From Watersipora subatra (Eukaryota > Bryozoa > Gymnolaemata > Cheilostomatida > Watersiporidae): 64,000 nucleotides of DNA. The position numbers were made by a program, and so were the translations under genes. Every line of letters starts with the position of its first letter. The first letter of the stretch is position 1. Location of the stretch: positions 36,258,121 to 36,322,120 of the forward strand of contig NC_088711.1 in NCBI RefSeq assembly GCF_963576615.1. The letters run 5' to 3'. This document shows positions 12,501 through 24,500 of this stretch, piece after piece. Below the pieces are notes generated by a model. It had not been told where the DNA came from. It saw nothing but the letters and a program-made list of their open reading frames with translations, and searched no databases.

Positions 12501-15500
12501 GTGCTGAATCCTCGCATGACTATAATTTATTATGTTCTTATGTGACTTACAAGGCTTGATGCACTCAAAGCACTGATGTATACAAGCACGTGTTAGGAAG
12601 TGGCTTTTTCAGGGCCTTCTAATTTGATTCCTAATCATGGGTTATAAAGCTGGGCTTACATAGAAAACAAAAGCTAAATACCTGTCGGGTAGATTCACCA
12701 TCTACAGATATGCATTGAGGGAAGACCCAGTGCCAACTCCCGGGTGAGAAAGACTGTTGGACGAGGAGATATACACATTGGTCTAGATATCTCTGACTTG
12801 TCTGCTTGTTGCCTGTTCTATCAGCTTCTACAGTAAGGAAACAATATCAATTTAACACCAGTCATCAGTTGGTTGCAGCAAATGGTCTTGTACAAAATGA
12901 TCTCGCAGGTAATGGTCTCATAGGTAATGGTCTCATAGGTAATGGTCTCGTAGGTAATGGCCTCGTAGGTAATGGTCTCGTAGGTAATGGTCTCGTAGGT
13001 AATGGTCTCGTAGGTAATAGTCTCGTAGGTAATGGCCTCGTAGGTAATGGTCTCGTAGGTAATGGTCTCGTAGGTAATGGTCTCGTAGGTAATGGTCTCG
13101 TAGGTAATGGTCTCGTAGGTAATGGTCTCGTAGGTAATGGTCTCGTAGGTAATGGTCTCACATGTAATGGTCGCATATGCAATGGTCTCGCAGGCAATGA
13201 TCTTATCAGATGATTACCACAGTAAATACATTCATCTAATATAATAACTACATAAAGATTTTCAAAGATGCATCTGTTTGGGTTACCATGCTCCATTTCC
13301 GTGATTTGCTACATATTTACGTAACCATATCTGTATCAGATGAAATGTTTTAAAACAGCATGATGTGTGGCACTTGCTCAATCATCACAAGCGAGCACCT
13401 TCACCAGCTCAACCACTTCATCTCACATTCAGAGAGTAAAACAAACAAAAAAGAGATTTGGACCAAGTCTAGTGTATAGTGCTACCAAAAAATGCTTGCA
13501 CGATTGAGAATGCCATAATTGGAAAGCTAATGCTATGTGGCAAAACACTAATGTGGTATTTACTGAAAAGTGATGTTCAATGATACTGCAAATTAGAAAT
13601 GGAAAATAGAAGTTGAGCCAATTATGCATCTACTCGTTGCACCTACGCGTCCCAAACTACTGTTTGCGACAACCCTACAATGCAAGGCTCAATATATAAT
13701 ACATACTATGAAGAGCCCACTATACAGAGTTACACTCAACATTTGGTTATGCTTATAGCCTATAGGATAGTGATTGAAAAATCATAGCCCCAAAAACCAC
13801 AATATGGGAATTGCATTCTCATATATACAAATGTGACAACTCTTTAATTACGAAGCCACTAACTACCAAAATATTACACGCAAGGGAGTTTGTTCATCTT
13901 TTAGCGTACAGTATTTAAATACAGTACTCTAAAAGTACCACTAAAAATTAACCACACAGTAACGGTCGTTATATGTTAAATAAAAATAAATTTTCTTTGC
14001 AATGACTTTTATTACCTGGGCACCCACCTAATACATGTATAAATTGAGTTAAGGGCTTCTACTCCTTACAAGCCCCGTTTAGACAACGATATAAGATTAT
14101 CAAACCGCGATACAAGTCTCTAAATTTATAAAATAAATCATAATCTATCTAATGTTAAAAATAAACATACAAAAACAAGTGACATATACAATCAATGTTC
14201 ATATTAATTGCAAAATCTAAAGTAAAACTGTTTGAATAAATTTATTTAGCAACATGAGCTTTTGTGCTGCCGACATAAGTGCTGCCGACATAAGTCGCAG
14301 TCTCATTGTTGCTTTCCTTCCTTCCTTTACTTAACCTTCCTTTGCTTTTATAAGTTCATCTTCACCATCTTCTGACCTAAAATCTTAGCCACTGATGAAC
14401 CAATCCATATAAGCATCAAAATTAATTTTTTCAGCAGACGTAGTATTTATTTTGGCCATCGAATAGTTTTACAGAAACAAGTCAAACTGTTATAAATGGG
14501 AAGTACTTGCACAAAGATTAGTTTATAATAGTAGTACAGATTATATCGTGTTAACTCAAGCTAAAATTCAGTTGCTAATTGTGAACTAATTGTGAATAAT
14601 GAAAATTTGTGAACTATTTAATGGATTTTGAAAAGGTCTATATAATCCCAAATGTTTGGCGATTCATCTGGGGACACGAAAGGACAACCCATATTTTTCC
14701 CAACATTGAAGCTGAAGTTGTTGATATCAAAGGTTCATTAGAGAGGTAAGGTTAAAGGTCATGCAAATAAAGCATCTTCATTGTTTATGACATGTACAGT
14801 CATACCTCGACATACTGTACGAGCTTAATGCAATCCGGGACTGAGCTCCGATGTCTATTCTCTCGTATCTCTAAGCAATTTTTCTTATATAAAGTAAATA
14901 AACTAAAACAGGATACGATGAAAAACATGTTTTTAATTGTAATAATTCACCGCCTACACGCACAAAGTAACAAATACCTATCTAGTGGTTATGATCTAGA
15001 ATAAAATGCAATATTATTATGTACGGTAATACGCGTTAGCCACTCCCGTCTGTTTAGAATTCTTACCTTCCAGACAGACGGTAGTGGCTAACGAGGTGTG
15101 AGACAGACTTGACAGCAACACATTTCGTACACTACACTTTTGTAGGCTAACGTAAACTTTATATTTAACCTAAATGAATTTAGCTTACTAATCATACGAA
15201 AAAAATAAGTTTTAATCCTAAACTTAATTCTAATTTTGTCTTTATTTTAATTTTTTATCTTCCGATTTGTCTCTTTTTGTCTCGTTTTTTGACTAACTTT
15301 CACATTCACCTTTATCTAGCCTTGTAAAAACTTTTAAACCGATCTGACGAAATAGACCAAAGGATACTGTTCTCATAACCAGCCTTCTACATACTCGACC
15401 ACCTAGCTGCTGCCTCAACAACCATCTCATCTGCTAGTATCTTCAATTTCTCTCATAGCTCAAGGCAAAAGTTTGCTCGGAACTTGACTCGTATCTCAAA

Positions 15501-18500
15501 TTTCTCATAAGTTGGGGCACTCGTATGTCAAGGTATGAATACTATTACAATGTGTAATCATATTGTGGTCGCTTACACCAATCCAAAATCCAAATAAGAC
15601 CAACACATAATCATGATTGGAACAGAAATTTCTCCAAGCGAATAGCTTTCGAAAAATCTAGCTTGTTATAAAATTTCTTGTTGTTTATCTGGTATCTTGA
15701 ACATTGAAGGGTTATTAAACTTCGATAGAAAATATGACGCATGAAATCACTTCATTTTATAAATTGTTCCAATCCATTGGACTTTTATTCATGAGAGTCT
15801 TTGACTCATGTTTAAATAGGTATAGAAGATGGGTGACTCACTATGCTTATACTTGTGAATGCATTGGAATCTCGTTCTATTTCTATACGGTTAATCGGTT
15901 CTGACGTCTGTATCGTATGTTGGAAAAAACATTATTATAATACATAATACAGCACACGCTCAGGATACGATTTTGATCCATTCCAGGGCTGGCATCGTAT
16001 GGTTAAAAAATCGTATGGGTACAGAAACCATTGTAGTTATATTATGCATACATCCCCTGGTAAAAATCGTCAAAAATTTATATATAAGTGCTAACATAAT
16101 AAAAATTCGTAACAAAATAGTATGTTAACTCATTCGCAGCCATCGCGAGTTACTCGTGGATTTTGATCGTAGCTAGGCTATCAACACGAGTTATCTCACC
16201 TTGGAAATTTACCAATTCCATGTACATTTATGTTTAAGTTATAAAAGAAGATTTTTGATTAGTTATGAAGAAAATTTTCTGGCCAACCAGAAAAGCTACA
16301 AATATGCCTCAATTATATATCTGGCAATAGTTATAACCAAAATACTAAACCCATATCATTTTTCTGAGAAATGACGGGTATTTAATGTAGATCGCATAAA
16401 AGTTAGTCAGTTGCGAAGGAGTTAACCTTAGTAACTATAGTTACCTACAGTAACTGTATTGTAGTTAGTGTATTTAGTTGTTCTGATCTGCAATATAATG
16501 TCACATTATAATGTGACATACCATAGGAATTTCTCACCTTCAAGCCAGACGTACGAATAAAATAACTTTTGAATTCACCTCAAACAAGTTTAGCTTACTC
16601 AACACACAAACTTGAAGCTAAGTTTTAGTATGTATTTTCAACTATTTAAAACTATCATTAAAACTTTATCACTTAAAGGTGTGTGTCTTCACCTTCACTA
16701 TAACTTTTAGCGAAATTTCAAAGCTTTTTCAAAGCTAATTCGGCAATAAAGCCCGAATGATGCAGTTTTAGTAATGAAGTGGTATTTTCTTAGTAAATTA
16801 AAATAGGTTGTCTGACCACTGACCTGTTTGAAGGGGCCACAACTCCAACTTTGTCATTAGCTTTGAAAGGAAAATACAGTCATACTTCGACTTACGAGCT
16901 TAATGCGTTCCGAGACTGAGCTCGTATGTCAATTTACTCGCATGTTGGTGCAATTTATTTATATATAGAACAATTAAATATATATTGATTGGTCTATTGA
17001 CATACTCTAAAAAAAAGCAAATAAAACACTCAAAACAAGATATTGCAACAGAAAGAACATGTTGGTTATTGTCCTAACGTACTACATGCTTTCAAAAAGC
17101 AACAAATAAAAAATAATGCAAGGAAATGTGATTAATTAAAATGTAAAATTAAATACATACAATAGCAGTTAACGCTCGCATTGGCCAGGGAGGGAGATAT
17201 AAGTTATCCTTCGTTACAACAGTTGACTTTGATAAATTTGGATTTTATCAAAGTGTTAAAAGACAAACTTAGAAGCAAACCTAAAAGCAAACTTTCATTT
17301 GTAACTAAGCGTAATTAAAAAAATTTCGGCGTTCATAGTTTGAAGTTTCTCGCTGGTTAGCTAATTTTTCCTTTTTTTTCGCTTTCACGACTAGCCGGCC
17401 GTTTTAAGATAAACCTATCTAAGGACGTTTGCCTTTGTCGCCCTTTCAACGTGTTGCGATTAGGATGAACACAGGTGTCGTCACAAAGGGTTAATGCACG
17501 ATCACTAGCCAACTTGTCCGAATGTCTATTGAACAGTTTGGATAGATAGCGCAGGCCTTTTCACAAAGCATCGTTTCAGTTACGCTGTCACCGGCCAATT
17601 GTTTGTCCAATGCCATCAGCGGTCGTGAAGATCGCTGCACCGTTTAGAAACTATGGTTAGTCCTTTTGCGAACTAAATGCCTTGAATATAATCCTTCTGT
17701 TTAATAATTATGAATGTATTTCTGTCATATTGCCGAGCTAGCTCAATTAGGCATACACATTTCGCATATTTTTCCATATTTTTCCGTTTAATATCAATTG
17801 TTATCATTTGCTTTTTCTTTGTATTATCTTTCATTTTACAGGCAAACTTTCAGTCTACGCACAGTACGTTTAATTCACATAATTCTGCACAGAAAATCGT
17901 GCACAAAAAACACGGTACAAAAGTATAACCTGAGCAGTTGAAAAATACAGAGTGATGCTGTTCTCATAAAACACCTCCGGCATACTTGGCAACTGACTCA
18001 AGTGCTCGTATCTCAAATATGGCTCGTATGTTAGTGCTAAAACTTGCTTGAAAGCTAGCTCGTATCTCAAGTTTCCCGTACGTTGGAGCACTCGTAAGTT
18101 GAAGTATTACTGTATTGCCATTTTACACACGAGAATTGCTGAACTGAGAGAAATCGGTCATTGTGTCTCTTTCAAGCATTGTGGAAATACTTTTGGCAAA
18201 TAGAATTCTTGTGTCTCTATTATTTTGCCATATGTAATAAGCACACCGACTGCAAAATTTGAACTCGGGCGAAAATTTTGTTGAACTCGTATGGTGAAAT
18301 AAGATTCATATGGTGATGTGAAAAAAAACCATTATGTTGCAATTTGTAAGGTGAAAAGATTGTATATCAGGGTAATCGTATCCTGAAGATGCACTGTATT
18401 TCATTTAATTCTTCCTATAACATTATATCAAACCACGATAAAATATAACTATGTACGACACTGATAGAGAGCGTGATTTATATATATATAAATCTCAAAG

Positions 18501-21500
18501 CTTACGTCTGTTATTCGTCTGTTTAGCACTAGCAATGAAGTTATAAGGAGGAAAGACCACTTTTGCACTGGATTTGAACTTGCGACATTCAAACCGCTGT
18601 TAACGTATGAATAGGATTATATTGGCAAAATGTTCGCTTGATAATTATTGTATTTGGAAAGAAGCTAAGGGTTATGCTTGCTGATAGTATCTCAGCTGTT
18701 CGGTTCAAATAGCTGAGATATTATAGCGCTTTGTGTATGGATTATGCCACATTTTATTGTTAAAAGAGTGTTGATAAAGCAGTTTTGCTTCATATCTGCT
18801 ATACTTACTCTGCTATACTACTGCTAATGTAAGTTATTTCATATGCCAAGTTCTAAGAATTTATTAATGTAAAGTGAAGTTTATGTGTTGACAATTCTGT
18901 ATGGACTTTATGCAAAACTTAAATTTAATATGGCACTTGTGGAATACTACTATTTTTTGAGTCTGTAAAGTTGTTCTTGTTTATGTTCTGTAAGTTTTCT
19001 TGTTGAGAATAATTTTCTTCTAATCAAATGATGTATGCATACATTCGTAGAGCCCTGATTCCGGCATGTGTGCGATCAATAATGTAGAGCATAATAATTG
19101 TAAGTGTGTACTATACTATGTGGTTATATTTGAAATAATATGCAACATTGCTTTTGTGTGTGGAACTTGATGCTAATCTGTTTACTTCCGTAATATTGTA
19201 TTTTTGATAATTTTTCCCTGTTAGTGTTATACAGATATACCTTTGTACAAAGTCTAATACTAACATCATTCAATATTACAGGGCACGATATTTTGGAATA
19301 ATACAACTAGTTGCCAAAGACCTACACTATTACCCTTGACCTTGATGCATACGTGAAGTCTACTAATAAGGAGGCGAGACCACTAGGCTAGGCCGTTCTT
19401 AACATTATGAACTCTATCTATCCTTATCGAAATTGCATACGCTAAACATGTACTTTTTATTATTAATTAATATTACTTTTTGCGTATGTTTTTCTTTATA
19501 AATTTTCTTAAAAGCTTTTTTACCATTACTCATTACCTATTTTTTATTTGGAATTTTCAAGTGCTGTTTTAATTTCAAATGTGCCGTTACACTGCTTTTT
19601 TTCCTGTTTTTCTAAGGTTCGATCGCCAAATCTGTAAAAGCTCAATACTTTTCACGTGATCAATTGTATTATCTCAAGTAGAAATTGTCTCTACGTTCCC
19701 TTTCCATTCGGTCAGATAAAGACAGCCCGATATCTCATTTTTACGGTTGTGCCAGTATTGAGCGGTACTAGTATCGTCCATCAAAACTTTGAACAACGAG
19801 CTTCTGCTGCAACAGTAACCTTTTTTATACACACACTTTTATATAGTCATTGCTACTATTCATTTAACATATTTATGACTTGTATTTTGTTTTCTTAGTT
19901 CATATTAATTGTATCAGTACCAAATCATTTTTCATTGTAATCATTGTAGCAAAACAGACTATCTAGCCATTACTTGCTAATTATTTCACATTTAAAAACC
20001 TTTACAGTTGTTTTATTTTTTTCTTTTAATTTATTCGAGCTGCCCAAAACACGTTTCTTATGATCTGAAGTTTGAAAGCCAGAATGGTAAATGTTGCATA
20101 CGTTGAATAAAAATAAATTTTTTGTGCAGACTATTTTATTACACGGGCAATGCCGGGCATTCAATTACTCTCTAATATAGGAGCTGTGTTAGTCTGTCTG
20201 AAGTAGGAGCTGTGTTAGTCTGTCTGAATTAGGAGCTGTGTTAGTCTGTCTGAAGTAGGAGCTGTGTTAGTCTGTCTGAAGTAGGAGCTGTGTTAGTCTG
20301 TCTGAAGTAGGAGCTGTGTGTAGTCTGTCTGAAGTAGGAGCTGTGTGTAGTCTGTCTGAAGTAAGAGCTGTGTTAGTCTGTCTGAAGTAGGAGCTGTGTT
20401 AGTCTGTCTGAAGTAGGAGCTGTGTTAGTCTGTCTGAAGTAGGAGCTGTGTGTAGTCTGTCTGAAGTAGGAGCTGTGTTAGTCTGTCTGAAGTAGGAGCT
20501 GTGTTAGTCTGTCTGAAGTAGGAGCTGTGTTAGTCTGTCTGAAGCCACACTAAAAGCGTTAGGAAAAAGATTTCCTCACACAGGAATCAAACCTGCAGCC
20601 TATGACTGAAAGGCAAACGTACTTTCACACAACTATTCACTGGATAATTCTCCATATACTGACTACTCATGACGGTCTCTCATCGTGCATGAGACTGGCA
20701 AGCGTACGCTTAACCAATAAAATGAGGTTACTCTTGGCACTTTAACTTGACAGACAAGCGATTTGAGAGGTAGCCTTGGTGAGTCAGAAGAGGACAACGC
20801 GTAGCTAAATGTGCTGATAGAATTATGAACCTAGTCTAACAAGGATTTAATGATTTTTAAACTAATATACCTTATCTTAAGTTTTGGTCTCTAGATTGGA
20901 TATTTCTATATTATGGGCAGCTTCTCCACTTTCTTTAGGTTCAGACGTTTTTTCTGGCATCCCATCAATTTTCTCCTCGTGATAATTACAAGATAGCTTC
21001 AAAGATTTATCAAAGAGTTCTTCAGCACAGGTTCACTAAAGCTTTTTTATTTCCTATTTTAGTTTAAAGAAAAATATCGCTTTTTTTCTCAAATTATACA
21101 TTAAATTATTTATTTGATGTCAAATATTCCTATGCTGAAGTGATCGTAAGTCAAGATTTGACTGTCAAATATTCCTATGCTGAAGTGATCGTAAGTCAAG
21201 ATTTGACTGTCAAATATTCCTATGCTGAAGTGATCGTAAGTCAAGATTTGACTGTCAATGCCATTTACCACACTGGTTGTTTTCGTGCAACTAAAAACTG
21301 TTGAACATCACACCGCTTTTGGCTTATGAAAGAATAAGTAAACCTTTATAAATGTTTATAAGTTGCATTTCAGAGGGCTGTAACTGTCCAGCTATGTGTT
21401 TATACCATATCTCTTGCATTCAGCTACCAGCATTGAAACACACACCTGTGAGTCGAGAAGCCTGAGAAAACATTGACAACTCTTCCGTCCATTGATCTTC

Positions 21501-24500
21501 CAGATCAACAGCTGTGAGGGTAGACAACTCCGTCTCATCAACATCCTCCTTAAGTCTTCGTGTTGCGAGCTCTCTAGAGACAAAAAAGAGATCCGTCTGG
21601 GCAAACCAGAATTACCAGGCGAAGAGAAGCCATTTACTCGAGATGAAAAAGTGACGGCAAAAATGTATTCTGATCAGTTCTTCCAATTCTTGCGACAGAC
21701 AAGATTGTGATAGATCTTCAGTATAAACATTTATAAGAGCTTCATGTGAGAAATGCTTAGAACTGAGACAAATTCAAGAAGCCAACTAAATAACAACATA
21801 TCTTCAAGGACACCAAAAGATCTGCTCCAAAAAAGAAAGACTAAAAAAGCTTCACTGAAACAATAATATTGTAAAAATTCAAATACAGACACACAAGCAA
21901 TGGCAAGTCATGTATCATTGCTTTCCAGTATGTGTGTTTAATTTTCTTTTAGTACAGTAATACCTTGAGATGCTTAATGTGTTCCTAGACCAAGCTCGGA
22001 CATCAATGCAGTCATATCTTATATCAATTTTTCCTATAAATGATTAAATACAACACCTTCTAAAAACACCTAAACAGGCTATTACAATGGAAAACACGCT
22101 TTTAATTGTTCTAATTCACCACCTACTCTCACAAAGTAACAAATACATATCTAGTGAATATGATCTGCGATACACTAACATTATGTACAGTACTGTTTGC
22201 TATTCGTACCTTCAAGACAGACAGTAGTAGCTAGTGGCGGTGTGCGACAGACTCAATGGTAACATGTTCAGCATGGTACACTTGAATGATGATACATGAC
22301 ATCACATAAACTAAGTTTAACTTAAATGAATTTACATTACTAAACACACACTTGAAAATCAGTTTTAATCTTACAGTAAACTTAATTCAAACTTAGTCTT
22401 CATTTTCATTTTTTGCTATCTTCTTCCAGCAGGCTCTTTTTGTCACTTTCAGCCAGCCTTTTTAAATCCTTTTTGATTCGATAAGAAAGACCGAGCGATG
22501 CTGTTCTCATAAGTGGTTCCTCGTATGCTCAACCACCTAGCAGCCCGTAAGGAACCATCTTGTATGCTTGCATTTCTAGTTTGTCTCATATCTCAAGGCA
22601 AAAGTTTGTTTGGAACTTTTCTCATATTTAAAATTTATCGTATGTCAAGGCTTTCGTCGTATCTCAAGGTATTGTTTGCAACCCTTTTGGCCAAACACAT
22701 TCAATTGATATCATTGTGGTTACCAGACCTCGTCTTAATTAAACATATAACAATGTATAAAAATAATAACAGTGAACAAATAACAATAAAACTAAACAAC
22801 AATAAATGGCTGAATATAAATATTAAACTAGAGATAACAAGTATGTTATACCGGTGTTCTAATGTCAAGGATAGTTAGTAGAATCATTTGTGCTGAAAAG
22901 GAGTAAGCATAAGAATAAGACACTCAACAGTGACACTTTAAGTTTAGAAGGGTACATGATTTATGGCTGGAGCATACCATCAAATATTATTCCTTATACA
23001 ACCTTTTAAAAGTGGGTTCTTGTGTAGTGTTTCAGTTCGTGAAGCATATTACTAAGTGCTGAATCATGTCATATCTATATTTACGGTATTCAGAGAGAAG
23101 GCTACATTTAAAACATTCCTTGATCTCTTGTCATCTGACCCAGAGTTAGATATGCATAAAAATACATCAAGGGAAGACAACAAGTCTTCTTTGATAACTG
23201 TTGAATCGTTGGATATTTCATTATGTACCTACTTCCATATTTATATACTTATTTATACTATTTTATATACGTCTCAAACTCTTCTGTATTAGGAGTGGTT
23301 GATAGCGTAGCGCATTCATGGCAAGCTTTCGATGAACCCAGAAGGCAAAAGAATGTGACTTAGTGAATGTTTAAATGGCATGAAGCCATTTAAACCTACT
23401 AATCTACTAATAAGGTTATGGAAAGGAATAAAGCAAACTATTTAAAATAACACATATTAAATGAAATCATTGCATGTCCTCAAGTCAATTTTAATACAAA
23501 TACCGCGTCGAGTCAACTTATCTAGCGATACAAAACGCTAGTAGCAAAGCGTTTTGCATGTCACATAATTACCTCTCCTCAACATCATCAGCAGCATCCC
23601 AGTGCTGGTGCTATTTTTTGCATATATATCTGCCAACTGTGTAAGGACTGTCATAGATCTAGCTCCATAATTTGTGTTGAGCACTCTTTATTAGTTTTAC
23701 TTATATAATTATCTTTTAAATAATCCTTTACTTTGGCAGTATATATATAATATTAGACATTTCTCGAAGTTTGTGTGCATGTCTGTGCATGTCTGTGCAT
23801 GTCTGTGCATGTCTGTGCATGTCTGTGCATGTCTGTGCATGTCTGTGCATGTCTGTGCATGTCTGTGCATGTCTGTGCATGTCTGTGCATGTCTGTGCAT
23901 GTCTGTGCATGTCTGTGCATGTCTGTGCATGTCTGTGCATGTCTGTGCATGTCTGTGCATGTCTGTGCATGTCTGTGCATGTCTGTGCATGTCTGTGCAT
24001 GTCTGTGCATGTCTGTGCATGTCTGTGCATGTCTGTGCATGTCTGTGCATGTCTGTGCATGTCTGTGCATGTCTGTGCATGTCTGTGCATGTCTGTGCAT
24101 GTCTGTGCATGTCTGTGCATGTCTAGCTATAGCTATTAAAATCTTGGAATTTAAAGTTCCGCATTATGATGGATTTGAACTCACAGAGATTGCAACCACA
24201 AGTTCTAAATCCATGCGCTCTACCACTGATCTATACAAGGCGTATTGATCAAAGGCACTATCATATACGGTATAGCGTATGCACACACTAAATGTCGTAT
24301 TATTTGAGAATTGCGCCCACGAGTTACGATGCTCCTGTTATAATACATTTTTCACCTAACTCTCGGAAACACGATGCTTTTTCGTTATTTTTTTGTTGGG
24401 CGAATTTTTGCTGCCACACGATATCGACAATAATTTCTCTCAAAATTAAGATTTGACGATTTGAGTACTGATTCTATACGTCATTAAAAGATCAACGTTG

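Noticed and set aside
12806..13296. GNGLV (plus) and TRPLP (minus) repeat proteins
   Set aside because: Both are readings of the 15-bp minisatellite on the two strands, and the array lies inside an MRPL46 intron.
24165..24245. A functional tRNA gene on the minus strand
   Set aside because: A and B boxes are present, but stems do not pair convincingly and the segment is a fixed internal part of the Helitron-like family.
23709..24248. Six overlapping frames rich in His/Cys/Met (MHRHAQTCTD, MCACLCMSVH)
   Set aside because: Generated by a perfect 10-bp repeat that is stop-free in every frame.
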